A stretch of DNA of 64,000 nucleotides, from the NCBI GenBank assembly GCA_025738555.1, contig JAOVFP010000010.1, positions 868,001 through 932,000 of the forward strand. Direction: 5' to 3'. Under the pieces are notes generated by a model. The model was not told where the DNA came from, searched no databases, and worked only from the letters and a program-made list of their open reading frames with translations. Positions 1 to 12,434 of the stretch are shown here, one piece after another. Made by a program: the position numbers and the translations under genes. Position 1 is the stretch's first letter. Every line of letters begins with the position of its first letter. This DNA is from Cyathus striatus. Taxonomy: Eukaryota > Basidiomycota > Agaricomycetes > Agaricales > Nidulariaceae.

Positions 1-320
1 CACTAAGCATTGAGTGTGACACTAAGGGTTGAGTGTGACACTAAGCATTGAGTGTGACACTAAGGGTTGAGTGTGACACTAAGCATTGAGTGTGACACTA
101 TGCATTGAGTGTGACACTAAGGGTTGAGTGTGACACTGCATTAAGCATGACACTATGCATTAAGCATGACACTATACATTAAGTGTGATACTAAGTGTTG
201 AGTGTGACACTATACATTAAGCATGACACTAAGTGTTGAGTGTGACACTATGCATTGAGTGTGATACTATACATTAAGCATGACACTATGTATTGAGCAT
301 GATACTATATATTGAGTGTA
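1..320. repeat. 19 bp minisatellite
   Basis: About 16-17 tandem copies of a 19 bp unit of the form CACTAAGCATTGAGTGTGA run from the first base. Early copies alternate AAGCATTGAGTG and AAGGGTTGAGTG; later copies drift to TATACATTAAGCATGA variants. The array continues off the left edge. No coding potential is evident. Confidence 0.9.
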
Positions 321-464
321 TCACAGATTTTGTGTAGTGTCACACTTGACACCTGTGACAAGGCAGCAATGCATGAATCCACACAGAATCCATATAGAAT
401 AATCACCTCTAATAATAATAATAGCTAGTATATAAATTCTGTATGGTATCTATACAGGTCTGTA

Positions 465-590
465 CAGGTCTGTACGGATCTGCACGGAATCCGCACGGAT
501 CCGTACGGAATTTTCGGATTTCGTGCGGATTCCGTACGGATCTGTGCGGATCCGTACAGATCCGTACAGACCTCTTGGGGGAGTGTAAAT
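465..590. repeat. Cluster of GTACGGATC palindromic motifs
   Basis: Repeated short self-complementary words (GTACGGATCC, CCGTACGGA, CGCACGGA) occur in both orientations around a centre near 520, so the stretch can fold on itself. The small ORF read across it is a by-product of the repeats. It may be a subterminal part of an old DNA transposon, because similar TACGG words occur inside the hAT elements at 4662 and 57058. Confidence 0.55.
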
Positions 591-741
591 TACTGGTATG
601 ATGGGAGATGCATCATGCACAGTGGGGGAATCATACAAATACATGGGCACTTAATTGTGAATTGTATGCCTAAAAGGCAACTGGATTTCCTTACAAGGTA
701 TGATATGCCTTGTATGGTAATCCAGGGGGAATCTTGCAATA

Positions 742-1018
742 CAGCAAGCTCAAGGCTTCTATCCAACAATCATACAACTGCAATTAAATCTCAGTTGTAC
801 AATGTTGTACTGATGTGTAATGGAAGTAACATTACAGGAACATTACTTCTGTTGTGTACCACACACAAGGTGTATCAGGCAGGATTTTCAATGCAAAGTA
901 AATGCAATAAGCTGTTTGAGCTTCTTTGAGCTGATTCTCAGCAATTCTGATGGACAGATGGTTCAGTTTGGCTTACATAACTTCAAGCTGGGTCAAATGT
1001 GTTACATGGCATGATATT
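742..1018 (+). other. Decayed coding-like relic, repeated inverted near 4.4 kb
   Basis: The stretch around 861-1010 encodes HKVYQAGF-like peptides followed by frame changes. The reverse strand of 4402-4614 encodes a related peptide (also HKVYQAGF, then NNKLGCSQ against NFKLGQM here). They look like two decayed copies of one unidentified coding sequence in opposite orientation. Bases 742-788 also resemble the arm of the promoter inverted repeat at 30325. Function unknown. Confidence 0.4.
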
Positions 1019-2100
1019 ACCTGCCATACAGCACTGCTTCCTACCACCACTCCCCCCAACTTTCAATGTCACAGTAAGTACTGATTAGTACCAAAATAAA
1101 TATATGGCATACATAGGACCTGTATATTACAGCAAAGGTAATAGCTTATGAAACATTAGAGAATTTTTCATTTCCAAATTCCAAAAATCACTTTAGAGTC
1201 TGTTGAGAATCTGTTTGGTCAAACTTTGTCTGCACTAGCATACAGTGTGTAAACTCAGCAGGAACTGAGTGACTTCATTGATTGCTCCTTCACTCTTATA
1301 TCTCCTCTTCTAACATATTGTGGACTGAAAGAATTTGACACATTATGCCATCTACAGTTGATCTACAGCCTCCTTGACTTCTTACAATTTCTAAGCAGTC
1401 ACTCACGAGTCATACCGCATGTATATGATATTATCCCTCTTACTCTATTGTACAGTTTTGTACTGACTCTTAAATATGTAACTGCTGCTAAAAAATTGCA
1501 GTATGTACATACTTACAGAAAGACACATCAGGAAAAAAAGACAATGGAATATAGTAGTATGTAGTCCATATAGCAGCCATAACCGCCATGGGAAAGTCCC
1601 TGTTTGATAGCACTGTATAGCTCTCACTTCACTTGTGGTAGCCTGTGATAGCTCGACATAGCATCATGTGATCACCATGTAGTATGCTGTAGCAGTAAGT
1701 GAATGCAATATATGCAATGAAAGTAACCAATCTATCTGAACTACATAGTGTATGTAGGCTTTATACTTAAAAGACCATTACAACAATTACTATTCCCTAT
1801 ATGCATCCACTTCTTTTGCTTTGATTGAACCAATTATCACAAATATACATAGAATAAAAGCATATATAATATATTAGACTACAACAAACTAGTAATGCCT
1901 ACAACAAAATGACAAAACGACGCTCCCAAGTTCAATACCCAACCCCCAATCCCAGACAGCCCTCAGATCCTTCTGCTCCCTACGTACTGCAAAAAGCACA
2001 GCATGGTCTCATCAAATCATATGAGATATCCATCTCCGGAACATTCTACAACTATACCAGGTAGCAAATATTAGTCACACAATCAAGCACAATGGCACAA
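1019..2100. other. No gene recognised
   Basis: AT-rich sequence with only short open frames on both strands. No motif, intron pattern or repeat I can name. Confidence 0.5.
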
Positions 2101-2107
2101 GGCACTC

Positions 2108-2258
2108 ACCACAAACTCCCAAGCAACCCCCAGCCCACATATCACCAACACACTCCAAGCATACAAGACACGCATCCTGAGACCACAAACCCCCAAGCGA
2201 CCTCCAGCCGACACAACACCAACACCCTCCAAGCACGCAAGACACATATCCCAAGACC
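2108..2258 (+). repeat. Two tandem copies of a ~74 bp A/C-rich unit
   Basis: Two adjacent units begin ACCACAAAC and continue CCAAGC.ACC.CCAGCC.AC.. to the next copy, with about 85% similarity by eye, and a third partial copy follows. The 81-residue ORF over it is low complexity and probably not a gene. Confidence 0.6.
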
Positions 2259-2339
2259 ACACAACTACACTAGGCAAAAAACGTTAGTCACACAACCGAG
2301 CACAACAACGCAACAGACACACCATAAACCCGAGTGACC

Positions 2340-3540
2340 CCCAGCCCACGAGCACAAGCAGATTTTACCACTGTTGGTGGGAAGTAAGAGGAAGTAAGAG
2401 TAAGGAAGAAAGGGACATGCACGAAAAAAATTTCAAGCAAACCCGGAGCGGAGATTCATTGTATCACGTGATTAATATGTAAGCGATTGGCTGGAAACAT
2501 CAACCGGCAAGCGCATGCGCAGCCGAGCACACTGCTGCACACCCACCCGGCCCCCTCTTCATTTCCTCCTCCCACTCATCGTAGTCACATTAATCATGTT
2601 GATTTTAGTCACAAAATTCTCCATTTCATGTTACATTACTCAGTGCGGTATATATTATAAGTTAGAATAGGTAATCATCAAGGGATTCAAAGATGTAATA
2701 TGTAAATTAGGCCTGTTCATATTGAAATCATCAAATAATAGTACTTCTGCATCATTACAAACATGATATATGGCATTAGAGAAAAAGAATTTAAGGAACT
2801 TATATAGTTTACATTATACCACATATCATGTACAAAGGTATATGTAGTTGGTTGTCTAATGTATATGAATCTATACCTCCTTCACTCTTTCATCTGTAGC
2901 CTATAATGTTCTACGAAGCAGTTCAGTGCCAGTATATTGCGCAACGCATCATAAACTGCTGTTATGCAGTGCTATGCCGCCTATACAGAGCTGTGTGGCT
3001 TGGTGGATGATCGACATCGGCTACCAAGCTTGGCGCTTAGTTTGGTAGCCGGACCGGTATTTCCTGATGCATGTCAAGTGTTGAATGCATTGTATTACAT
3101 ATGTGCAACAACCATTGTAACTGGCATAATATCATGTTCCGCATAAAGCAACTTACCAAATATGTGTAGGTAACCTAAGTGGGCTCGAGCCTTGCATGCA
3201 TTATGGATAGTCTTTAGGTCTTTATTCATGTCATGATAGGGCCTTTGGCGGATGGCTCAAGTCATATAGGGCTTCATCCCAATCTCGCTCTCATTAATGC
3301 TCTTATCTATAGATTATGGGTATACCACTGCTGTTCCCCACTCTTAATTCATTGATGCTAAAGATGTCCGGCAGAATTATGGCACATATACTGAAGTTCA
3401 TGTACAATAATGCCACAGCTTCCTCTAACACCCTTGCCAGACATATGAACTTTTGTGTCATCAACTCCACTGTAAGTGTAACTGTTGTTGGCTTCATCGG
3501 CAATTAAATAGGGGTACATGCTTTGAACCTGTATATGTCC
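2340..3540. other. No gene recognised
   Basis: Mixed sequence with short unrelated open frames on both strands, none with recognisable motifs. Around 3316-3503 both strands are open for about 65 codons, which is not evidence of coding. Confidence 0.45.
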
Positions 3541-4150
3541 CCCTCAAGCCCCCTGCTTCGCTTTCACACTCTGCCTCAGTCTGAAAGCCTCAGTCTCATT
3601 CTGAAAAGTCCCCTGCCCTATTCCCCAAGTATTCTAATGTTCTCTGTGTTTCTCTGACACACTCTCTGTTGTACTGAACCTTCTGAGCCAATTGTATGAC
3701 CTCTACCCCATTTTGAAGGCTCATGCTTTATTCTGATACTCTCTCTGTCGACCTAAACACCTCTGCTTCACTCCCAGACTGCATATTCCATCCTGAATGC
3801 CCTTTTCTCGCTCTCAACTTCCTCACTTCAATATAACACTCTGTACCTCGGTCTGAAGGTCTCTGTTTTGTTATGAAGATCTTTTATTTGTTATTGAGCT
3901 CTGTATTTCACTCCAAAGCTCTCATATTCATTCTCAAGCTCTCCTCTTCATTCTAAAGTCTTTGCTTTGTTCTGAAGCTCTCTAATTTATCCCCAAGCTC
4001 TAAGGTTCATTCTAAAGCTCTTCTCTTCATTCTCTAGCTCAGCTCTTCGATCTAGAACTTCCAGATTTATTTAAACTTTTAAGGTCTATGCTTTCAATTT
4101 TCTAAAGCTCTCTAATTCGTTCTGAAGCACCTCTCTTCATTCTAAATGTC
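3540..4150. repeat. Degenerate CT-rich tandem repeat (TTCATTCTGAAGCTCT type)
   Basis: The words TTCATTCT(A/G)AAGCTCTC recur about every 20-35 bases with drift for some 600 bp. No open frame survives. It looks like an old decayed minisatellite. Confidence 0.65.
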
Positions 4151-4401
4151 TATATAGTTTTTGGCTACTATACTATATGTCTAATTCCTGACTTATATAA
4201 GTATTCGGTGATCTGGAAGTAGACATTCTTAAGAGCATCACATCGTGCAGTGAACTACACTCCATAGTGCCCCATAGCAACTTAGAGTACTGAATAAATA
4301 TAAGTCTAACATGCAAACACCCTGGTAGTATCAGTTAAAATAAGAGATACTTGTATTATATATCTGTACATGACAGTATGATACCAACTCAATTATTACC
4401 T

Positions 4402-4614
4402 TCAAATTGGCGGAGCATACAACTTTGACTGCCGTCTGTGTGGCACAAAGATCACATGATCTTGAGAACAACCCAGCTTATTGTTAGGTAAGACGATCTG
4501 AACTGTGTTGTCATGCAAAGCATCAGAAGTAAGCTCAAGAACCATCTTTCCATTTGCTTTCTTTTGAAATCCTGCCTGATACACCTTGTGCACAGTAGTT
4601 GTGTAACTGGGCAC
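4402..4614 (-). other. Decayed coding-like relic
   Basis: Reverse-strand open frame of 70 residues with the peptide VHKVYQAGFQKKANGKMV. It is related in sequence to the plus-strand relic at 861-1010, in opposite orientation. It lies just outside the hAT element that starts at 4662. No family recognised. Confidence 0.35.
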
Positions 4615-4661
4615 TTATGTATGCACACTGAGAAGCCTTACATTATATTGATAATGATATA

Positions 4662-7600
4662 TAGGGCTGTACACTGTACCATATATGGTATACGGCCGTA
4701 TGTCATATGGTCATGTGACGGTTATGGGAACCCCATAACCGTACCGTATTGAGGAAGGTTTTACTTCGAAGAAAAACAGTACAGGACTGTAAATGGTATA
4801 ATATGGTCATTTACAGTATATGGGTTCAAGTCCCATCGTTATTTACATGGATACATACATATATAACATAGTAACGATGTATGTATGTAATATATACACT
4901 AACTATGAGATCCACAAAGAGAACAAAGCCAATATTTGGCCAACATCAAGATACATATAGTATCTGCACCTAGGCTCGCATGACACACAGAAATTGTATC
5001 ACAACCTCCAGAGAAGATTCTCTTGACTCCAACAGCTGATCCTATACATAATTAATTGATTAGCAACAGAAATATTGAACTATAATGATCACATACCAGA
5101 TATAGATAGAATATTCATGGCAAGGTAGTAGAGGTTTGGAAATTGTGCACAGTGTCCAAACCACCATTCAAGTGGGTTACACAGGCTAAAGTTCTCGGGC
5201 TGTAACTTGAAGTAAGAATCCAGCTCATCAACGATAAGATGCTCCTTTCAGGAATAGTGTGTGGTAAAATTGAATTTGTCGCCAGTGGGGACAGCTCCCA
5301 AGTTATTGTTCAACAAGCTGCCATTTTGAGTAACAATAGATTGAAACTTCCCTGCATAAAATTGATCATAATGGGTATGGAGCAACCATTTTGCCTTGTT
5401 CACATCATCCATAAGTGTTTTGTCATCTTCATAATCTTCCAGCAGGCCCTGATATAATATCCTAGGATCCAGCACTTGTAAAATTTAGCTATGTGCATTT
5501 CAAAGATAGCTAGAACACATACATGCAGCCCAGATATAATAGGGAGACTTATCAAAACAATAATAGTAATTGCTGAGCTTCTTATGTGCATTTTGTAGCC
5601 CCAATCGAATGCGAGGAGAAATGTCTTCTGGCAAAACTTCTATTGCGCACTTTAGCTTGTCTTGGAGTCCCTGAAATATAGCATGTGTTGTTGATAACAT
5701 GGGCTTCTTGGTGGAAGACATCTGTGTTGTTGCTTGTCAGAATGCATGCAACCATGTAGTAACAATCTCAATGGCGCTCCACTCCTGAGCTGATAGCTCT
5801 AAGCCTTGTAAGTCTTTGTAACAAATAGTAAATTCATCAATATCTCTGCAGTAATCCAATGCATGGCCTATAATTATGTGAGAAATGAATGACATGGGAG
5901 AGAATTAATGAAATAACTCATCATTTGATGGGTAGAAGACTAACAAGTGTGCACATCCAAAATTGGCATAAGAGCATGCTTCATTTTCAACAAACCTTGC
6001 TCCTCTATAGATTGTGAGACTTGGCTAAGCCAAGTGCATTTACATTGAGGACTTGAACATATTCCATGAACAATTTTATGAAGCTGAATGGAGGAATGAT
6101 ATTATTAGATATCTGAAAAGATAATAAATCTATGCACCTTGCTAACAGATGTAAGAATATTAGTTTCATTAATAATTTCACTGAGATCGTCACCCTGCAA
6201 GGCATCTAATTCATCAGCTTCATGAAGAATGGGTGCATTGACAGAGTCTTGATAGTTTCCATTTGTATCTGAAGCTTTTTTGGCATCAGGTCCTGAGATT
6301 GCGCCAATTGATTCAAGGAGCTGACAATATATAAGAGTGGGACAACAGGCAGATTGCAGAAATATGAAATACCTTTAAAGCTGCAAGATGAATTGTATGC
6401 GGCATACAATGTAAGTGAGCCCACTCTGCATTAAAATAAATTCCTTCTTTCTTGCAGCATGTTGAAATACCCTCAACAAAGGTGTCATTGCTGGTAGCAT
6501 TATCAAGCATAAATGTGGTGACCTAAGAGAAGTAAACTTTTAATTAACATGAAAACTATAATGTTGAGGATCGCACCTTCTGTGAGATCCCATAATCAGT
6601 TAGGGTCTGCCATACAGCTTCTGCTATATTTTCACCAGAGTGTTTGCCAACAAGCTCCCTAAAATCAAGCAGTACTTCCACTTTTAAAAGGAATCACTGT
6701 TAAATTGACAGATAATAGTAAATATTAAACATGAGACTAACCAAGCTTTCCTGAATCATTAATATAGTGTACAATCATTGCCAGGAAGGCAATGTTGTTT
6801 GGCAAGGTCCAAAGATCGAGAGATACAGAAAAATGCGTAAGAAGTCTCTGAAATTAAATTAAAATGAGAAAGATTACATGATGTCAAAAGGATTGTATCC
6901 TAACCAAGAACTCAAGCTTTAGTTCAGCTACTCCTTCTTCACTTAGCTTGGCAATGTGATGTTTGAGAGCATGGCAACCTGGAATTTTTAAGGATGTCCC
7001 ATGGAAAACATACTCAAGCAATTGATGAAACTCAGGCTGCTCCACTTCCTCAAATGGCTGGTCACAAGTGACAACCCAGCTCGCCAGCATTCTTTCAAAC
7101 ATTTCTTGATCCCAGGGTCCCTGTATATATGTTAGATATATGACCTGAATTGTGATAGAAAATAATTAATACATGCCTTTGCTTGCTCTTCCTGAATAGC
7201 AAAAGCTTTATGAATATTTTCTGATTTCCTTTCAAGCCCTTGTAAAAATTTGAAAGCTTAGCTTTCCAACAATAATACTGTTCCAGATGCAATATCAATC
7301 TCATCTTGTGTAATTCCTTCACTATGTGGCCAGTTATTCAGTATCATATAAAACTGGCTCATTGCTTCATTAGCCATCTTTAAATTGCCAATCAAACCTG
7401 GTGAAAGCATTGAAAACATGAGTAATGAGTTATAAGGTAGACATGAAGACAGAACTAAATAATTACCATTCAGACAGCATCGCATAGCCTTCATTATTGT
7501 TAAAATTCTTTGTCCTCCATGGTAGCACTGATAATGCTTATCACCTGGGTTTCCAACTAAGCCATTGGCATTAAGTGTAGCATGCTCATAGAAGAAGTAA

Positions 7601-9070
7601 ATGGGGTTTCCAGTGATCTAAAGTTACAAATACACATGAATATAAAAGATAGTAATTTATTATAACTAAATGACTGACCTTCAACTTCACAGAGCCTGTC
7701 ATGTCTTCTAAAATAGTGCCACTCACAGAGGGCACAAGGTTTCGACTTGATATATTATTTGCACTGTCACGGTCTTCAACTACTGCTACCTCAATGTGTC
7801 TCTTCTTTCGTTTTCCAGATCCCTTTCCAACTTCTGGTACCGTTTTTGCAGGAAGACTTTGAGCAATCTAAATGAAAAATGGTAATACGTTAGATATTAA
7901 CAAGTCAACTTATTTAGTAAATGGATGGCATACCTCCTTGTTCGTTGGCATTAACTCTTGGTCAAGATCCATGCTTTCATCTGAAGATGAATCAGCCACA
8001 TTGAAAGCACCATCACCTTCATCCAATCCAACAGAAGAGGATATGTCAGGCCTTGTCCTCTTGATTGAAGGGCGAGGTTGAATTCGCTTTTTCAGTGGGT
8101 TTCTGTCTTCATCCAAGTGTTCACTGGCGATGGATTCTTGAAGCTTGGCTATGTTCTTTGCATGCTGTCCACACCCAAGGCCTAAGGTGTATAGTTAGTT
8201 ATAAATGTAGATTGATGAGTCAAACACTTACTGGGTATGTCATGGTGTTCAAGTTCAGCGGATGAATCAGTGGGGGACTGCATGGTATATGGCTGAGTAA
8301 AAATTTTGAAGATATGGATATGTGGAATGTAATCTGAATGCGAGAGCAATGGTTAGACTTGAGCAATAATTTGCACCTCTATTTATACACTTGAGTCTAT
8401 CAGACTGCTGAACTTGTATCAAGATAAAGAGACATACCAAGAGCTTACAAGCTACAATTCCACATGAAAAAATAACAGATAAAGCTCCTCCCTCATGATA
8501 ATATGCACAGAGAAATATTTTTGAGGAGGTCAGATAGGGGTGCACTGAGTAGGAGATAACGGTCATTGGCAAGAAGAAACCAGTGAACTGTTGACTTTGA
8601 TTACATACTCAATGGCTTAAATCCATGCAGTGAATAAATGCCTTGAATAACTGTATACATATAACATGATATAATAATACAGTGATTTTACAGAGTTTTG
8701 AAGTCAAAGGTTGAGTGCATCCTTGAGCATTGCGTAGATGTTCAACAACACATTTTGGACATGTTGATGTGTGATTACAAAGCACAAAAATCTCGCATGA
8801 GTCAAAGAAGTGCATGGCACACTTATCTCTATTTAGAGATAAGACAGTGACAACGTTAAGTATGAATACTTATCAATTAAACCAAGTCTCTTATCTACCA
8901 TATAACCATAAGCAACCATAATATGGCTGTTTTCATACAGAAACATACAGTCAATGGCATGGGCCAATCCATACCATATCAAAACCACAGAAAATCATCA
9001 CCTAAACAGTACAGGCCAGTACATACAGGAACCGTACACCCATATCATATGGCTACGGTGTACAGCCCTA
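4662..9070 (-). mobile_element. hAT DNA transposon, near full length (hAT1)
   Basis: The 4409 bp element begins TAGGGCTGTACAC and ends GTGTACAGCCCTA, a 13 bp perfect terminal inverted repeat that continues imperfectly inward. It is flanked by the exact 8 bp duplication ATGATATA (4654-4661 and 9071-9078), the hAT hallmark. Subterminal regions are rich in TACGG and CCGTA words. One multi-exon transposase gene on the minus strand fills it. Perfect duplication and ends suggest a fairly recent insertion. A degraded relative lies at 57058-59438. Confidence 0.93.
4899..8283 (-). CDS. hAT family transposase (multi-exon)
   Basis: Cut-and-paste transposase, read leftward. The start at 8283 (MQSPTDSSAELEHHDIP) is supported by the homologous first exon in the related copy at 59198. 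An acidic Ser/Asp-rich N-terminal region (7910-8116) is followed by core segments: LDNATSNDTFVEG near 6500, HCMPHTIHLAALK near 6400, THAIFQGLQDKLK near 5670 and SNYYYCFDKSPYYIWAA near 5550. The C-terminal dimerisation domain is split by an intron: DELDSYFKLQPENF and WWFGHCAQFPNLYYLAM before it, then GSAVGVKRIFSGG and the stop at 4899-4901. I did not resolve every intron, so I cannot say the reading frame is unbroken throughout; order and completeness of domains suggest a full-length or barely decayed gene. Confidence 0.85.
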
Positions 9071-9078
9071 ATGATATA

Positions 9079-10490
9079 CCGACTGGTCCAACTCATCAAT
9101 TTTAATTCAGCTGTCCATTATCAAAGCTAGAAGTTACAAAATCGCCCAATTTGGACATTTCAAGGAAGGTCGGGGACTGTCAATGTCCCCAATCTTCTTT
9201 AATTGTCATTTCAACCTACCTTCCTTAATTTTCCAATTCACCTGCCTTACAGTACATAATCAGGAACTCAGTCACACCTAGCAGTCAGTCAGCAGGAATT
9301 TTTAACAGAACAAGTCAGTCCCCTGCAAAAAAGAAACCACAATAATAATTATATAAGTATTGCCTTCATATATCTCAATTTATATGCAGAATGACACAGA
9401 TTTCGCCATGCTATAACAACTGTATGTCTCGCCATGCCATTACATCATCTATTTGGCTGTCTATTTCCCATCAGCTGCTTCATATCTGCTGCACAGTCAC
9501 TTTTCAAGAACATCTTTCTATATGGTGACTAACCATATTCATTTTTCAAGTTCCAAAGCACACTTTTACAACAGTTTCATGCCATATTTGCTTTGTTTAA
9601 ATTTTGTAATAAAGGTTTAAGTTTGTGTGTTAGGTATATTCCTTATCCCCCCTCTGCAAGTTGAAAGCACTACTGTACATTGTGTAGTTGAACACTGACC
9701 TTGAAATTTGGCATAAATGTTATTGGTATCATTAAAAATATATTAGTGTATTTATCGCACTTTTTAACGTTTTATTTGAGGTGCTGGAGTGATGAGATCA
9801 TAAAAATTTCATTTTCAGGACATAGAAATGTCAAATGGAGGAATTTTTGGAAAAGGCTTTTAACTTGCTAATAACTGTCGGAAAATTAATGAATGGTATC
9901 TAAATTATATTTTAGAAGCTTTTGTGGAAGCATTTTGGGGTGAGCAACGGAGTAAGCAGAGGTAAAGTGCAGAGAGCACAGGCAAGCGCGAGTCAACTGG
10001 CTGCCCAGTAGCACTTGATAAGATAAGATATTAAGCTGTCAGGTACTAAATGCCGCACAATATTAAGTTCCCGCGCTATGACCGGCTTCCTAGTTTTGTC
10101 CAAGATCGCATGCACTTTAAAAAAATATTCATAGAAACACACTGGAAGATCCAAAAATTAAAAAAAAAGTCTCAATTTATTCTTTGGAAAGTGTACCATA
10201 ACCTTAATATAAATTGATGGCAGTATTCGAAACATTTTATGTCTTATTTCTCAATTTGATCTTAGGTGACCGAGATCACCATCAGTGACTGTAATTGGAA
10301 AGTCGGTTCCCGGGGGAATCTGATAGTCATGCACATATATGGGCGCTTTTTTCTAGCTGACAGTGAGTGTGAAATCTTCGCTTACTCATGGACCTTGGTA
10401 GCGGCATCTCGGCACATCATGTCTGAAATGAGATCTGATTCTGGGAGCCATTCGAGACATTGTGGTAAGTCACCCAATGATGGAAAAAGA
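9079..10490. other. No gene recognised
   Basis: AT-rich sequence to the right of the hAT insertion, without long open frames. A 103-codon frame (10266-10577) starts here but has no recognisable domain and ends over a DNAJC3-like fragment, so I do not call it a gene. Confidence 0.5.
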
Positions 10491-10553
10491 GATGCACGTC
10501 AAATCACCAACACTCCCCTCCAAATCGCCACTCGCGAAACTACATTAAGGCTT
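10491..10553 (-). pseudogene. Fragment of the DNAJC3-like gene (J0)
   Basis: This short stretch matches the segment at 21171-21235 in J2 and its equivalent near 14920 in J1 (ACGTCAAATC.CCAACACTCC and onward), which encodes the end of the exon reading GDLEGSV.DLT on the minus strand. It marks the left, truncated edge of the array. Confidence 0.6.
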
Positions 10554-11016
10554 GTTACTTGTGTACTGCGTGAATGATGGCGACATATTGGCGCACTACT
10601 GAGCGCATCCTGCGAAGCATGATATAAGGACTCAGGAGTGCAAAGTGTTGCATAATTTCTGATCATCTCTTTTCTGGTATGTATGAAGAATGTTTGATGA
10701 AGGAGAATCAATCATTGCTATCGAGATCCAGCTAAGTCTATTTTGATTTGGCCGCCGGTCACTGCCACATTTGCTATTCGTTCACCGTCGGTATTCATCG
10801 AAAGGCTACTTGGTGAGTATTAGTAAGCTCAGTCGAAAATAGCTTAGCAATCACGGAACGGTGCTATTGACCCGACAGAGATTGATTACATGTTTTACGA
10901 TGGTGGGGTCACACAACCGTATTTGGCTACGGGGTAGATGATTTCCATAACCGAGACACCCTGACTGAAGTCCACTACATAGGACAGATGTAAACTTCAC
11001 GGTCTAGCAGTAGCGA

Positions 11017-11026
11017 TATAAGAGAT
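11017..11026 (+). promoter_or_regulatory. TATA-like box of A1
   Basis: TATAAGAGAT starts 52 bp before the A1 ATG. The same box at the same spacing precedes A2, A4, A5 and A6, and A3 within one base. A1 lacks the large palindrome seen upstream of A2-A5. Confidence 0.6.
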
Positions 11027-11068
11027 GCCCATTGGCCGGATTTCAGGGTAACCCCCACCAACCGCTCC

Positions 11069-11717
11069 ATGCCTAGTTTTCTACACCCCATTCGTTACAT
11101 TTTTACTTTCATCACACCATACAACGACGTGAAGAGCGCCATAGAAGACTCAACTCAAGTTGAATCTGTCGTCAAGAAGTTTAGCGCTCAGCGCGCGATA
11201 TGCTTGATGATCGTACGCATCACCTATACAGACGCCCAAAGCGCTACTGACATCATACCGCCGCCGCCGCAGTTCTGCGCACTATTCACGTATGAGCTTG
11301 CTTGTACCAATATGCATAGAAGTATGCTCACCACAGGACGTATATTACTGTAGGACAAACGCTCACCAAGGAACATCCAACTGGGCAGCATTAATTCTTG
11401 GTGCTATCCTCTTCACCGGCCGTATCTCGCTAGCTTTCGATGGATTAAACAAGGAACAATTTACGGTAAGTTCTCCCTATTATTAGTACCATTTATCCTG
11501 GCCTAACTAATGGCTCCAGATGCAATTGAGGATCATCGGGCCTGAGATTTACACCATCGTCAATATGCTTCCGGCTATGATTTTACAGTTGATGCTTTTA
11601 TATGAGATATTTACGATGTCAAGCTCTATCGCGTTGGCTATTATTATCTCGTGTAGCTGTTTCGCTTTAGGATTCGCATCGTTTGTAGCTGCTGGTGTAT
11701 TGGGTGTTATGGAATAG
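11069..11717 (+). CDS. Array membrane protein A1 (four hydrophobic segments), intact
   Basis: Unrecognised 156-residue membrane protein in four exons: 11069-11212, 11273-11289 (17 nt), 11354-11465 (112 nt) and 11520-11717. All introns are GT-AG; intron 3 has a CTAAC branch-like site. Hydrophobic stretches lie at about residues 4-17, 43-54, 65-82, 101-123 and 126-152, giving four or five membrane segments; the loop after the first carries TPYNDVKSAIED and KKFSAQRA, conserved in all paralogues. There is no cleavable signal peptide pattern. The exon plan was set by comparison with seven other copies, which share the 17 and 112 nt exons exactly. Function is unknown. It is the first intact member of the array. 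Confidence 0.82.
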
Positions 11718-12434
11718 TTGATACCCTCCCCATTTTTACATAGAATTGTACCTTTATGTACCTGAGTAGCCGCTCCACTTTATATTGACATTAATTCAGT
11801 ATTTTTTTATTAGTGAGAGGATGTTTAAATAATAGTAATGACTTTCCCCACTATTTCTCCCCAAGCTCTCCTGCCCACTCTTCCAGCTTCATTTTTACAT
11901 AGAATTGTACCTTTATGTGCGAGAGTAGCCGCTCCACTTTGTATACTTATGATGGCCCACTATCACGACATTGATAAAGGATTTATTTTATTAGCGAGAG
12001 GATGTGTAAATTCTATTGCTCAACCTAACAGCAGATGTACAACGAAATAATCGAGGAATAATACGATCTGAATTTATATAACATATCTAGCTCTGTGGTA
12101 TTAGCTGTTATTATCATTCAGCTTCGTAGCTACCAGATAATTCAAACCAGTTCAGTTGTTGCTAATGAAGCGAATCGAAGCGCGGGATAAGTTTAATTAC
12201 AAGCATATAGTAGCTGTCGGTGGGGTATTTATGATTTAATTGTGTGAAGAGCACAATAGATATAGCTATTGTATAGAATGAAATTGTAACTACATACTTT
12301 AGTAGAACCTATAATGATGGAAATGTATCCGACATCTCTATATGAGCTTGTAGAGAGTCCGAAGCGGAAGGCGGAAAAATATGTTATATTTTCTTTCATA
12401 AGAACGATGGTACGTACTATCGGCGCGTCGAAGT
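11718..12434 (+). repeat. Type A downstream spacer, partly duplicated
   Basis: Sequence after A1 that recurs after A2, A3 and A4 (words such as GTAGCCGCTCCACTTT, ATCTGAATTTATATA and AGTTCAGTTGTTGCTAATG). Here the ACATAGAATTGTACCTTTATG segment is present twice (about 11739 and 11898), separated by about 60 bp that resembles the 3' part of the DNAJC3-like copies (CCCACTATTTCTCCCCAAGC). No gene. Confidence 0.55.

Noticed and set aside
4822..4842. Perfect tRNA T-arm-like hairpin with a B-box in the hAT1 subterminal region
   Set aside because: No acceptor, D-arm or anticodon arm can be folded around it; probably chance or terminal-repeat sequence.
10266..10577. 103-codon ORF before A1
   Set aside because: Its 3' part is an antisense reading of the J0 DNAJC3-like fragment; the rest has no motif.
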